A DNA stretch of 64,000 nt. It comes from Chamaecrista fasciculata. Its lineage: Eukaryota; Streptophyta; Magnoliopsida; Fabales; Fabaceae. The notes below the pieces were generated by a model that worked only from the letters and a program-made list of their open reading frames with translations, made no database searches and was not told the DNA's origin. Positions 36,426-50,200 of this stretch are shown piece by piece. The translations under genes were made by a program, and so were the position numbers. The number at the start of each line of letters is the position of its first letter. The stretch's first letter is position 1. The stretch spans positions 35,436 through 99,435 of the forward strand of contig QANZ01016779.1 in the NCBI GenBank assembly GCA_003254925.1, read 5' to 3'.

Positions 36426-38212
36426 ATATAAACATTAAAAAAAAAACTATTTGACTAATTTTCCAGAAATTTCGAATATTAAGAAGTTCAATAAAAAACT
36501 GCAGAGTCATTTACTTTTACCATTGTTTCTCTAAAATTCTAGATGCTAATCTACTGACAGAATCATTTATAAATATATATATATAAAAAGATGTGTGACT
36601 ATCCATATATATATATTAATACAGATATATAAAGATTTATATATATATATATATGTTTAGTTTCTTTTTATATTATTATTATCTAATTGTTTTTCTTTTC
36701 TATTGTTTATATATATATATATATTACGGTACACATCTAAACATATATATCCCATCTCTTTATATTATTATATACATATAAGTATATATATATTATTGTA
36801 TCATCATTTTTTTTATACAGACCATGCGCCATTCTTATATATTTATATATTGGTTACTATTTATATGCCTACTTTTTATATCATATAAATTGGGTTTCAG
36901 AAGCTTTTAGTTTAGTCCCAAAAACAAAAAGATGCCTCTTTTAATATTCACATGTACATATGCATTTGTAATGGTGAATTATTTAATGAATCCGAGTTTT
37001 CTTTTGTTTTAAGAAGAAATTTTCTATCTCAAACTTTTGGAATGAATTATTATAGTTCAAAATGGAGAAAAGATCCTTTATGAAAGGAAATCTCGTACAT
37101 GGGTTCTATTTGGATCCAACTAGGGGACACCCTAGAATACAGACAGTGAGTGAGAAAAGCCACCGAGGTGAGTGAGAAAAGCCACCACCATGACACATTA
37201 TGAAAAGTCGAAATTAAACAAACAAAGTATAAATGATATACTTAAGTTTGAGATAATATTTTTTTTTAATCATACATATTTTTCTGTAGCTTATACAGCT
37301 GGGTACATTATGAAAACGTTATTAAATGTTATTTCTTCTTACTGAGAATTTCATGTTCTCACTCTTCTTTTCATGATGTATCCAGATTAGCACCAGGTCA
37401 ATATTTCGTTACATTATAGACTTTTACTTTGTTTGGGCGGAGGTTCTAGGACGCGATCTGTGCCCAGCTATCATAGGAGTTATATATAATGTAGAAATCA
37501 TATCTGATGATCCTGGCGCACCGAGTGAGCCGCTGATGCAGAATGGGCCCCATATGCCTAACGGTCCTCATATATGACAATAAATAAAGTCACAATTATC
37601 TAGAAGTATATATGTATATTGTATCTTGAGCTTGCCAGCTGACTATTTTGTACTTATTAGGAAGCACTATAGATGAGCAAGCTCTCTTTTGATATGTACT
37701 AACGTACAGTCCTACTAACAGGGACTTTTGTGATGTATGAACAAATTATAACCAACACATAATATAAACATATAAAAATTATTACTTATGGGTGTGTTAG
37801 ATTTTTGTTTGTCTGTTTGATCTTTGATTTTCCTAATTTATAAAAAAATAAATAGTAGTAAGGCGTTACAATATTGTCTCAAATTGTGATATTAGCATCT
37901 ACATACTGAAGATGTCCTTTGTTCTAAAAAAAAACCACCATGATAAACTTTTACGGTGAAAGTCTCTCACATTCTTCAAGCAATAAAACAAGAAAATTAT
38001 AACAAAATACAAGTAAAAAAGATATAATCAAAACAAAATACAAAACAAAAACTAAAAAACTCCCAGGCTTTGTTTTTAACAAATGAGCACACTAGTCCTA
38101 ACACAACCAAAAACTTTGTTTCACCAGTAAAGGACAGAAAATCATTTTCCTCAATCACAAATAACCACTGGAACTGTATTATTAATTTTACTTTTACTAT
38201 AAGATATATGTA
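36426..38212. other. AT-rich spacer, no gene seen
   Basis: Contains dense TA microsatellite tracts (about 36570-36880) and a 22-bp direct repeat GTGAGTGAGAAAAGCCACC at 37146 and 37168. A mixed-composition stretch at 37430-37580 shows no reading frame of note. Confidence 0.6.
36570..36880. repeat. TA-rich low-complexity cluster
   Basis: Multiple (TA)n runs, for example near 36642-36654 and 36708-36723, separated by T-rich sequence. The short open frame over this segment is a composition artefact. Confidence 0.9.
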
Positions 38213-38220
38213 AAAAAAAT

Positions 38221-39181
38221 GGGTAAAATATACTTTGGTACTCTGTGGTTACTGGTTAGGACCGAATCCACTTTTGTACCCTGAAAGACAAAATTTGACA
38301 CTTTGGTACCCTGAGGTTTGCACCGTTAGCAGTTTGGTACTTTGTGGTTATTTTCTGTCAATATTTAACGGTAAATTGTTAGCACTTTTGCAAAAATTAC
38401 AAAATGCCCCCAAATAGTTTCAAAATTTTCAAAAACGTCCCTAGATCATAATATTTGAGGACTAAAATGAAAATTATAACAAAATTTTGGGGTCAAAATG
38501 TAATTATGAAAGATATTGGAAAAAGAATAAAATTACAAATTAGTCCTAAATCTGGAAAATAAAATGCAGTTTAATCCTAAAACTGTATGGTTCAATGGTG
38601 AGAAGATAAACTTTACAAATTTTTTGCAAAAATTACAGAATTCCACCAAATAGTTTCAAAATTTACAAAAAAAGTCCCTAGATCATGATATGGTTTAAGC
38701 AAGTCATTTTACAAAAGTTTCACTCTTCAATATGTGATTAATTAAGGACTTGGTTGAGAGAAGTTTTATGAGAAAGGGAAGATTTTAATTCATCAAAACT
38801 CTAACGTTCTTTCTGCAATTTCTTTTTTATAAGTCTCTAGTTCTTGAAATGAAATTGTAGAAAACTTCATCAATTTTTTTAGTTTGTTGTGTTTTGATTC
38901 GTTTTACCAAAGGGAGAGGACCTAAATGCACAAAAGAAATCATGTTGAAGAGTAAAATATGGTTTAAGCAACAATAGAAAATAACGGATAAGATGTAGTA
39001 GAAATCGACGGCTAAGATTGAGCCACGTCAGCACTTTTTGTTAAATCTTGACGGAAAATAACCACAGGGTACCAAACTGCTAACGACGTAAACCTCAAGG
39101 TACCAAAGTGTCAAATTTATTTTTTCAAAGTACCAAAGTGGATTCGGTCCTAACCACATGGTACCAAAATGCATTTTACCC
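38221..39181. mobile_element. 961-bp non-autonomous DNA transposon with long terminal inverted repeats (Mutator-like?)
   Basis: Left end GGGTAAAATATACTTTGGTA and right end ...CATTTTACCC are inverted copies; the match extends about 145 bp (38221-38365 against 39037-39181) with scattered mismatches. Flanks AAAAAAAT (38213-38220) and AAAAAAAT (39182-39189) give an 8-bp, possibly 9-bp, duplication, though the A-tract makes this weak. The G-initial termini and long inverted repeats favour a Mutator-type MITE. The interior has no transposase frame. Confidence 0.85.
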
Positions 39182-39380
39182 AAAAAAATAATTGTATGGC
39201 TAATAACACAAATTAAAAAAATAAAAAAAAAAACTTACATGTAATACTGATAAACTCTATGACAAATATATTTTAAAACCTTTATTTAAATTTTGCTNGC
39301 CCATAGCCAAAATAATAAGAGAAAACTAAAGGATGTGCACAAACAAAGAAAAGAAGAGGAAATTCATCAAAGTGTTTGAT

Positions 39381-39560
39381 GTAGTAATAAGTGAGGTATA
39401 CTTTAGATTGAGCAATTTAGGTTCAAGATCTAAAATTGATATATATTGGGAGAATTTTAATTATTTACGAGACTCAAATAAAATTAATCTTTATTCTTTA
39501 CTTATACTGTAGGTGGAGAAACTTAAGATTAAACCAAATAAATAAATAAATAAATAAAAA
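39381..39560 (+). mobile_element. SINE-like element, copy 1
   Basis: About 180 bp with a tRNA-promoter B-box-like GGTTCAAGATC at 39420-39430 and a terminal (AAAT)n tail (about 39534-39560), and weakly similar to a second copy 500 bp downstream. A box and target-site duplication are not clear. Assignment is by architecture, not family recognition. Confidence 0.45.
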
Positions 39561-39881
39561 GACTGAATGAAGGCATTGTGATTTCTGTGCGTCCCAAATT
39601 CATAACATATGAGACCTTTCTTGACCAACATACATATACAGTCATTGATCGTGATTCATGTACAGGACAAATTAATGTGTACATTCAGTTGAATATTTCC
39701 AGACAATTACATGACAATACACCTCTAAATTATTACCAATTCTTTTATGTAATATATATTATATTATGTCTGTTTGTTTATTCACATGTCAAACACCACT
39801 TGCTTTCTTCAGAGCATAGTACCAGATATATGCATGAATTTTGTTAATGATAAAAATAAAAAACCTTACCAACAAATGTAA

Positions 39882-40064
39882 TAATAAGCGAGCTGCACCC
39901 CAAATAGAGGAACTTGGGTTTGAATCTTGGAGTCCAGTGGACATTATTGGAAAGACTTTAATTATATGCTCTCAACTCAAATGCGACTAATCTTTGTCTA
40001 GACGGCTAAACTGTTACACAGATAGATTGAGGAAATCCAAAATTAAACAAAAAAAACAAACAAA
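39882..40064 (+). mobile_element. SINE-like element, copy 2
   Basis: Shares with copy 1 the order of a B-box-like GGTTTGAATCT (39917-39927), a TTTTAATTAT-type block, a CTCAAAT...ACTAATCTTT block and an A-rich tail (about 40044-40064). Confidence 0.45.
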
Positions 40065-41258
40065 TGAAACATCTTAATTACTAATTAGGGACTTATTCAC
40101 ATTTTAGGTGTAAGTGGACATTTCAGGGACTTTTTTCAGGGAATCAGGGTTCATGATGAAACACAGTCCAATCCTCTTAAGTAAAGATCTTGAAATCGTT
40201 GCTTCACGAATGTGTTTTGCTTATGACAAAAAAAAAAAAACAGAAAAAAACGAATGTGTTTTGCTTCATTTCGAACATCGTTAATTTTTATCCATCCAAA
40301 CATCTTATTGAAATGAATCAAAATGAACAGACTTCAATTTATTTCCAAAATTTCTCAAAATCTTTACACTAAAATTTGAGTAAACTAATATTTTGATCCA
40401 TAGATGATATAACCACCATCTGTTTAGTCCCCTAATATATTAAAATGCTTGATTTAATTATAAGAAATAATGATTTATTACAAGTGAATCATTCAAAAAA
40501 TATCATCATTGTACAACCAATTCTTAAATAAATTCAATTGTAACAAATCATGAATTTTCAAAAGAATTGATCAATTGTTTCAAAAATTTAAAGATTGATA
40601 TAACAGCACCTATGACACTAAATGGATAAATTTACTCTACCTTAAAAGTAATTCTCCTACACAAGAAGCAAAGATAAGTGCAGAAAACCATGATTTCTAT
40701 TAAAACTTGTCATACATAAAAGTCAAAACATTCTATTTCCCAAATAAGAACATAATTTTTTTAAAAATGAAAAATTACTAATGCAAAAAAATAGATTACT
40801 GTAGTAGGAGGCACAAGCAATGCTACTCTTAGATAGGAAAAATGTACATCTTTTCTCAGATAGAAAAACATTTACATCTTGTTAAAACAATAAAACTCCT
40901 TGGAACAAAAACAATCAATTCCACCTATCTTTATATTCCCACTTATTTTCACTGATCAATGCGTTGCTTCAAACTGTCCACCTGCATAGTGTAGTAGTTA
41001 TCTTAAAACTGCGAGGGTACTCAGACTTCTTTCTTAGTGCTTTTTCCAGAAATGCAATAAAGTTTCCAGTTTCCTTATTGACTGAAAAAATTTAGGATCA
41101 GTGTGTTAAGCTCATAAACACTAACACTTGCTTGCCTTTGAAAGTTTGCTCGTAAAATTCTGGGCACCCAGAACACAGGCCTCCTCCTCTTTGTTTGCTT
41201 GTTGAGAGCTCGTCCCTACAAATTCCAGAACTTTCAATCTCATACCGAGAGAGATATA
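40065..41258. other. GAUT7 downstream region and spacer
   Basis: AT-rich sequence downstream of the GAUT7 stop codon. The GAUT7 3' untranslated region should lie immediately left of 41259, but I cannot place its end. An 18-bp phrase CGAATGTGTTTTGCTT is duplicated at about 40207 and 40250. No other gene was seen. Confidence 0.5.
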
Positions 41259-44200
41259 TTATGAATATACATTGCATTCACTCAAGAACTGATCTTCAAT
41301 GTTAATAAACTTCCTCCAATAACTCCTGTATTTAGGAATTCCCATATCAAGCCAAGGTTTCATGTTTCCGTTATAGTGCAGCACAGCAGCTTTGTTGATG
41401 GCTTGGTTATCAACCATATAGTCATGACCCAGTCCTGACAGAACCCATGAATCGTCGAGAGGGAATATTTTAGCCTCAAAGGCGAGCAAGCTTGCACGCC
41501 ATGCGACAGATTCCGTGGATGGTTCCTTCACGCTCAACTACATTATAAATATGGATGAGAGTCAGAAAATGAAAATGGTTCGGAATATTTTGCATTTACC
41601 GAAAGTATTGACAATAGAAAATAATGACCGGAAACAAAAATGGCCTAGATATGTCAAAAAGAGAAACATCATACAAAAGAATGAAAGAAAAAGTAAAATG
41701 AGGACAAAAGATGGTGTGGGGCAATAGTATTTTGGGATGTGACAAACTTGTTCTTCCCCCTGCCAAAAACAGCCCCATCATGAAAAAAGAATTGAAAGAA
41801 AAAGCAATGGCAAGGGACAATAATATTTTCTGAAAATATAGCATTGCACTTCTAATGACCTTTAGCGATAGAGCACTTACCTCTTTTATCAACCTTCCGT
41901 ACGATTGAGTAAGACCAAGCTCTCTCCACTTGACCAAGTTAATTACGTTCAGCCCAGACATCCAGGCACATGAGTTTTGATCGAAACCTTTCTCACCTAA
42001 GTAAGTTTTCAGCTGACCCAGCCTTACTGAGCAAAACTGCATGGCACCATTAACTTTTTCTCCCATGCTTAAGGTCCACAGGGGTGATAAGTCTCTCTGG
42101 ACAACAACATCGTCATCCAGAACCACTATTTTCTTCAAACTGCTAAATATATCAGGAAGCAAATAGTGTGAATGAGAAAAAATGGAAATGTATTCTGTTC
42201 TAGTATGAATCGTTGAATTTTCAACATTCTGAATTGTAACACGAAATTCCTCAGGCAAGGACAGAGGCACTGAAGTTTCCGTTCTGGGGCTGTCTAGGTC
42301 AAGACGCTCAACATTTAATACTTGTACAGCAGCTTCTTTGTATTTGTTCCTAAAGAACCACAACTTCATTGCATAATAATTTTGTCCGTCTGTCAACACA
42401 TGAAAAACCTGATTCGAACTTTCCTGAAATATTGCACAGCAATAATAGAATGAAATTATTAGAATAGCATAAATTTAACTTCAACAATCCAAAGGCGCAT
42501 TAGAATAATCATAACATACTTTTGCATGTGTTACAGTGGAGTTGATTACTACTGAAGCTGCAAGCACATTTTTAGAAAAAATAACATAGTGGTGTAAAGA
42601 AGAATCCACGAACTTTTCTGCTTCAACCTCATCATGTGGATTTTTGAAATATTCTACGGTTAATTTCAGTGATAGGCAGTGGAGACTCTTTGGCATAGTC
42701 TGAACAGTAAGTTTATAAAGGAATGCACTCTGTTTCATGTGAAAGTCAGCTTCATCCTCAGTCAAATCAAATATTTGTCTCAGCTTCTTGTCAACATTAT
42801 TGCAATCCACAGGTAATGATTTAGATTTGGCAATTGAAACTTCGATCTTTTCTAACTTCTTCTCAATCCTGGTAACATATTTGCAACCAGCAAAAGATAT
42901 GTCAAGTAATTTTACAACATTCCAAACAAGACAAGAAACATATAAAATGAAGCCAAAAAAAAAACGATAGGCATATGATGGCACCACAATAGTTTCAAGT
43001 AAAAATGAAAGAAATGACGTATTAAAACCAAATATAGAAGAAAGTTTGGGGGCAAAAAGGAGAAGGCAATGTTTGTAAAGTAAACCTGAGCCCAACAATT
43101 GTCCAAGGAACCATAAATGATGAAGAAAAGCAATGAAATTTTGCACAGCACAAGTGATTCATTAGATAAGCATATAACAGAATAATATGTATGAGTTTAA
43201 GTCTCGTTGACTGCCTTTGGATGTTCGGGGCAAGGTGAGAAAATCATCTCATGATACGTATAAAATATTCAATTCTTTGGCACATGGTACAAAAACCTGT
43301 CATTGAGTTATAGGAGTTCAATCCATATTATTTCATATTCTTTAGAATAAAATTGAATTAAATTACAGCACTATATATGGTTTACTTCACTTTTGTCCAT
43401 GCTACAAGCATGAAGGGGTGAGCAAGAGGTATTGACAAAACCTATCTTGGCTTGTTTCCTTACAACTTGTGCTTTTGGTATAAAGCTGTTAGCTGTCTTT
43501 GATGCATAAAAAGAGAACCAAAATTTGTTAAATAAGTGAGACAGAGGAACAAGATGTAGTTCATCATGGTATAACTAGTAGCAATAACGTACAAAGACAC
43601 TAATATGTACACTAATTCAATAATGAATATTGGCACGATTATCATATTATGTAGACTATAAATTCAATACTTGCCACCCTTATTCTTCAATAAAATTGAG
43701 CAAAAAGTATGGTGGGGATTATGCTTTCTTTATGTTTCAAGCCCAAAGGGATTTGTGAGAGGGCAAACTAAAGTCATATATCAAAATTATTCATGGGCCT
43801 TCTCCTAATAACTTAAGCTTTGGGGATCAAACGCTTCTAGACAAGTCTAATCAATCTTATAGGTCAAAATTCATTTTAAAAAAGAAACTCATTGAACTGC
43901 TTGATGGTCTTGAAAATGAGAAAAGTAGCTGGATTGAATAAAACTAACTGAAGCCTGGTCTGCTTGCTTAAAAAAAAATATATGTAAGTTAATACGTATT
44001 TTTAATTGTTACTTGCTGAACATGAGAGACCCACTCCAAGTCATATTGCTACGAGAAAATATCAGATTTCAAAAAGCTGATCAGGCAGCATGCAACATTA
44101 CAACTTTGTTAAATGGAAAACAGCAAACTCATGGGTTTATAAGCTTACTGTGGTGGAAGATCAGCATCTGTAGTAGATTCACTGAGGACTCGTTCCAGGT

Positions 44201-47200
44201 CTTGTATATTCTGTTTTAGTTCACGAGACAATTGATCTTGTGTTGGAAGTTTTGCAATGCTAGGATAGTAAGCTCTAGCAACAAATAATTTGTCTTTCAA
44301 TTTTTTAATCATGGCATCTTTCATTTCTTCTCTATGCTCTTGGCGCCAAAGGCAGTAACTCCCAAATGTTAGCTCACATGACTTCCCACTTTCCTCATTG
44401 GAACTTTTACGGTGTGTGACTTCGTCCTTTTGAACAACTCTAGATTTCTGTTGCAGAATACATATCAACTCAAGCAGCCAGATAAATATAAAGAATAAAA
44501 TAGCATGTGAAGAAGTTTTTGGCAAATGACTGTAAATGCATTAGTACATTCGGTGTGGGCAATAATTGCACAGCAGCATTAGGAGGCACCTTCAAACCTG
44601 GAAATTATTTAAAGTAGAACAGAAAAAGGAAAGGAAATAAGATATGAGAACTTTGAGGAGGCAACATGTTAGCACTGAATACAAGAGGTTGACTAAATAA
44701 AATCACCTTTATCTTGATCTTTCATGGTGCTCTTTATGACAGTTTCATTCTTAGCTGTTCCTGCATAACTCTTTAAAGTATCCTGACGAGCAATTAATAA
44801 TAATATTAAAAATTTTGCAAATAACTTCTAGACACTTAAAATGCATAGCTACTTTAGTTCGTTGTGTAAGGAGGACTCTTCGATAAAAGAAGAAATATCA
44901 TTATAGAGAAAACAGAAGATTTAACACTATAAGGGAAGATAAGATATCGTCCAAAATGACACAAGAAATGAAAAGAGAAAACCAGAGAAGCTAAAAAATG
45001 CAGTAAATCTGTCCAATCTCTCAACATATCAGTAATAAAGACTCTCTTAGAACACCCATATGTAGAGCACCAAATTCAATAAATTAGTTAATTCTACAAG
45101 AACATCTTAAACCTCCTAATCTGCATATAAATTAATACTTAGCAGAACAAGTATCCACGTAACCAACTCTATCTTGTAAATATCTGCTGTATCTAGTTTA
45201 AATTGTCTTCTAGATTTAAATTGCTTATCTTCCAATATCTTAGGTGTTTAGTTGTAGATTTGTTTTAAACCCAACTATTGTCGCAACTGTTGCCGCATTT
45301 CAACACGCCCACATGGCTTGGACAGCCCTCCATACGTCTTATGCCAATAAATGCCAGACATGTAACCTCAGCTTCATCCTCAAAGGAGTCCCATCCTGTA
45401 TCTGATTACCTCCATCACGCTCAGTATGTGTGTGACAAACTATCCACTATTGGAGTTCCAATAACCAACACTAAACTCATCGTGACCATACTCAAAGGAC
45501 TCTGCCCAGAATACCGCGAGGTCTCTGCTGCCATTTGAGCAAGACATTCTGCCATCACCTTTGAGGAACTGTATGAAAAGTTGCTGGATCCTGAAATCTT
45601 CCTCAAACACGAGGACAAGAAGAAAACACCAACCCAACCGATCATAGCCAGCAAAGCCCAGTCTCAACGCAATCCTTACCAAAATAACAAGCCAACCAAA
45701 TTCAACAGCAGACAAAATCCAAGCCAAAACTACAACAACCAAAACAATAGGTCCCAATGGAAATCCAGGTGTAATCCTCAATAACAGCAAAATACCACTA
45801 TTTTTTGCCAACTTTGTGACAAACCTGGCCATTCAGCCAAATTCTGCGGGTTTGCCTCACAACCATATCCAGTCAATGGAAAAATTTGCTGCACAATTCA
45901 GCAGCAACAAACTCCATGGATAGTAGACACAGGAGCAAAACACAACATCACCTCAGATGCCCAAAGCTTCACTAGTACACAGGACTATACTGGATCCAAA
46001 TGCATCATGATGGGAATGGTAATAGAATCCCACTCTCCCAAATCGGAAACATTGCTTTTAAATTGTTTATCTTTCAATATCTTAGGGGTTCAGTTGTAAA
46101 TCTGTTTTACACTAATTCTCCCAATATTTTAGGAGTTTTCAAAACTTGTATATATGTAATCCTCAAAGGCAATATACAATACATAATATTTTTCCAGTAA
46201 TCGTCCTCACTTTAACAAGAAAACATAAATCAGATCCCAGGTAATCCTGATGGAAACAGAAGAGACACTCAACAAAGTAACATAAAAATCCTGATTAATC
46301 TACATCCATGGTAACAGAAATACCCAACTGCAATCTGACCATAATAGTAATAAATCCTCAATTAATATTTTTTTTGGGTGCAGGGGGAAGAGGATAAAAC
46401 AAGGAATATTAATATAAAGGAAAGAGACAGAAAATTTATAATCCAGGGATATATGATAAACCTGCCCCCTTTATCTTAACTAATAAGTTCATTCCTAAAT
46501 TTAGATCAGAAGATTATGAGCTATAATAAAGTTAATGCCATAATATTCCGGTAAAAATTTAAAATACTCAACTCCTCGCTTCAAGTTCTCCTTAATTACC
46601 TTCTTAATTGGCCCCATAATATATAGAAAATGTTTTCATAACAAAATTTCTAATTAGTCAACACTCTTCAAGATGAAGCATTGACACTTCTTATGCTCAT
46701 CTTGCAATAATATGACTTAGACTAAACAACTTTCAAAAATATATAGGACACCATATGCTCCAGGCTATTATTCTTTAATCAGGTCTTAAATTTCTCCAAT
46801 CTACTACAATTCGTTGGTTTTCATCTGCTCCAAATCCAATGAATCAAATTAGAAAACATGTAGAAGTCTTCAACAGACAAACTCCTCGATGGCACCTTGG
46901 ACAATGCCAACTTGTTTCGGGTTTCTTGTTATGCAGTAACACATTTCTCACTAGAGTGATGCTTCAGCAGAACTCCAATAGGAACAATTGAAGAAACACC
47001 AAAACACAGAATCCAAATATGAAAGACAGAACCTCCAAGAAATGTTCCCCACATTCAGAGACCAAAAGCTGCAAGACTATTTTAAACAGCAATGATCAGT
47101 TTAACAAAGATTGTACATTCCAAAAGAACACCATAACAAAACATCAGTTCATAAAAATCCCTCATCTTCATAATAGCGCAGAAGTAGACACAGGTACATT

Positions 47201-50200
47201 CTCATTTAAGGGAAGTAGGGAACAAATAGCTAAACCAAATACAAGTCACAGAGCAGAATTGGGATAATCTCAGAAAATAGGTCAGCCTCTTCAGTGCAAG
47301 AATCCACTTGCCAAACCAAGACCACAGAAAGAACATTCCAGTAATAACGATCAGCCCAACCAACTTGTTGATACTCTTGGACAGCGTAATGTCTCAAAAC
47401 TCTGTTCCTGGAAACATGTTTAAAATTTCATTCACACACTTGATGTTGCACTTGTTTGATCACAACCACTTCACCCTCTGTTGCAGCCAAATCCTTCACA
47501 TTCTAGTGATACTTCTGCATAGAAGTTCAAGTTGACATGTGACTATCATCTTTTCAAACAAATCGCTGGTGTGTAGGTTACACTCATACTTGCCACTTTC
47601 AGCAAAAATATTATTAGTAACCCACAGAACAAAACACAAGCTATGAAGGTCTAGACTTTGGTCATCAACCTGTACTGAGCAATCCCTAGCAAAAGATTCT
47701 CAACCATGTATGTGATCATACACCTAGCACAATGATGGATAAACTGGCTCTAGTGTCGTGTAAAATAAGAAACATAGTAGGAGGAGAAAACAAGAGTTGA
47801 GAGTTGGCAAAAGTAGAGGGGATAATGAGGGAAAGAAGAAAATTGGAGAATGGAGCATGTTGTTGGCTGAAGCTGAAGTGTATTTTCCACCTTACCTTAC
47901 CCATATTTCAATTATAAAATTCGACGTACATCTTATCCTCTTGTTTTGTAATCCTCTTTTCTCTAGTAGAAAAACATGACACCCAATCAAAACAAGATAA
48001 GAAGAAAGATTTGGTTATCTACATTTATCCCTGCCATACACTCTTGGCTAGATAGTATTCAAAACTGAAACAATCTAAAAGAACTTATGGATGTAGGGTA
48101 TGTGTGTGAAAGTCTGCCTATTATTTTGTAAGATTTGTAATATTTGCAAACTGCAAGTTGAGAACCTTGATCAAACACCTACTTACAGCTCTGAACAGCA
48201 TCAGATTCAAAACAGCCACCACTAAATTAAACAAAAAGGGGATCAGGGACCATTGCACCTAACTCCACTGTGACCTAGAAATCAAGATTTAGGTTCACTG
48301 TTAAAAATTACAGGATAGGCGAGACTAGAAAGACAACTTGAAATCCTTCTACGATATCTTTCTCTAAAACCTTTCCTAGAAAGAACCATAGCCAGAAAGA
48401 CTCAACTGACCCTATCATATGCTTCTTCAAAGTCCAATTTAAGAACTATACCCTGACCTCTCTATCCCTTCATGTCATCCACAACCAAAACTTTAAACAA
48501 TGGCTAATATGGCCATAGAAGACAACCAAAAGGGAAAACCTGTCCTTTCCTGAAAGCACACTCTGCATTAGCTAGCTCAATTGCCTTCCTATCATTGTTT
48601 GATACAAAGATTGACAATCAGAAAATGTTGCGATTGCATCGCTGGCAATTGAATTAATGCAGACACCCTTCAATCAAAGGTATTTCGCTGGAAATGGGCA
48701 AGAGTGCTGTTCCTTGATAGCTCCTAACATGGTGAGCAGAGAATAGAAAGACAGAGTGTGGGGAAAAAACCTCTTGGTTGATAAACAAGTTCTGCTTCTA
48801 CCCGGCAACTCTTTTATACCAGTTGTTTAGGAAGAACCATAGAACAACACATCAGAATATTCCATAATTCAACTCATAATTATTCATTAATTCAAGCTCT
48901 CAACAATCAAGGCTGTCAACAGGGCCCCTGCTTTAACTTGAGTATATATTTCTTTTCTAAATATAAACGAGGCTTTGCTGGTTTGGACATGGATCCTTTG
49001 GTATATTTTCTGATAATTTATTTTTTAAATTTCTTACAAAAAATCCTTTAAGTTTCCTTCAAAGTCAAAAGTTTTCTCAAAGGTCAGTTCTTAATTTGGA
49101 CAATATTGTTGCTTCCTCTTCCTTTGCATTATTTCCCTCTAAATAAATTTCTCTTTAAGGAAAGAAACTAAACAGCTGTAGTCATATTTACATCAAGATC
49201 TCTGTGTACATTTTACATTAAACTAGAAAGATTGAAAAATAAGATCAATCCCTGCATCCACAGCAGTGTTCTCAACGGCACTGAGGCAAGATGTTATTTG
49301 TACCTAGCGTCTCCTGCACCATGGGAAGCGTTGGGTTCAACCAGGCACCACTAAGGTGAGCCAAACAAGTAGGAAGCTTGATACTTTAAAAAAGGAAGCC
49401 CAATCCAATAATTCAATGAGTAATAGATACTATTTAGGCTATTATTTATTTAGGTTTTCAGACATTTAGGGTTTAGACATATGATTCAAAGGGTTTGATA
49501 TTTTGATGATTATAGCAACTTATAACTTGATTATTATGTTAGAAATTAGAATAAGTAATTTATATGTCAAATCTTGGTACAAACTTATATCTTTTTACTA
49601 TTGTTTATATAGCATATTTCTAGAAATTTTTCCTATTATAGTGGCTTACATTGCTCAGGCATGCACCTTTTTGGCATCTCTCGCCTGAGGCATTTTTGGA
49701 GGCTAGTGCCTTAAGGGCAATTTTTGCCTTTGACTACCTTGATGTGCGGAAGCTCATAAGGATCCATTTATGGTAAATGGTTGATATCTATGTTTTACTT
49801 TAGGCTTTGTCTTCATAAGTCAAGTATTAGCAACACATTCGATTCATCAATTAGAAATGTAAGTGATAGGGTGATTTAGAAGGAAAATAAGTAAAAAAAA
49901 TATATATTTAACCACCAGAGTTTATGCAGAGAACCTTAGGAAGAGTCGGTTTTAATTTTTCTATCAGCTCCTCGACATGTTTTGATTGTACTCCCTGCAA
50001 AAATGATTTCAAAATACCCATTAAGCTGAGGTCTTTTCAGGGATAACATACATATTTTGGACACTGTAATGAAATGTCATCATGCTCATGAACCAGCAAT
50101 GCAAAACTTTTGAATTTCATTGCTGCTCAAATAAAAAGATTGATCTGCGAGCCCTGTTTTTCTTCACTTTCAAAAGCATCTTACTTCTGCACAGTGCACA

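Noticed and set aside
39417-39930. tRNA genes suggested by B-box-like motifs
   Set aside because: No cloverleaf, no anticodon arm and no clear A box; SINE-like origin fits better.
41596-41880. Downstream extension of GAUT7 exon 9
   Set aside because: Intron read-through after a consensus donor GAG/GTAAGT; exon 10 continues the conserved protein.
42868-43146. Upstream extension of GAUT7 exon 8 (hydrophobic residues)
   Set aside because: Intron read-through; the acceptor at 42869 joins in phase with exon 7 and matches the GAUT7 family pattern.
45440-45832. 130-codon minus-strand frame in GAUT7 intron 4
   Set aside because: Antisense to the recognisable copia Gag on the plus strand; no phase-compatible splice use in GAUT7.
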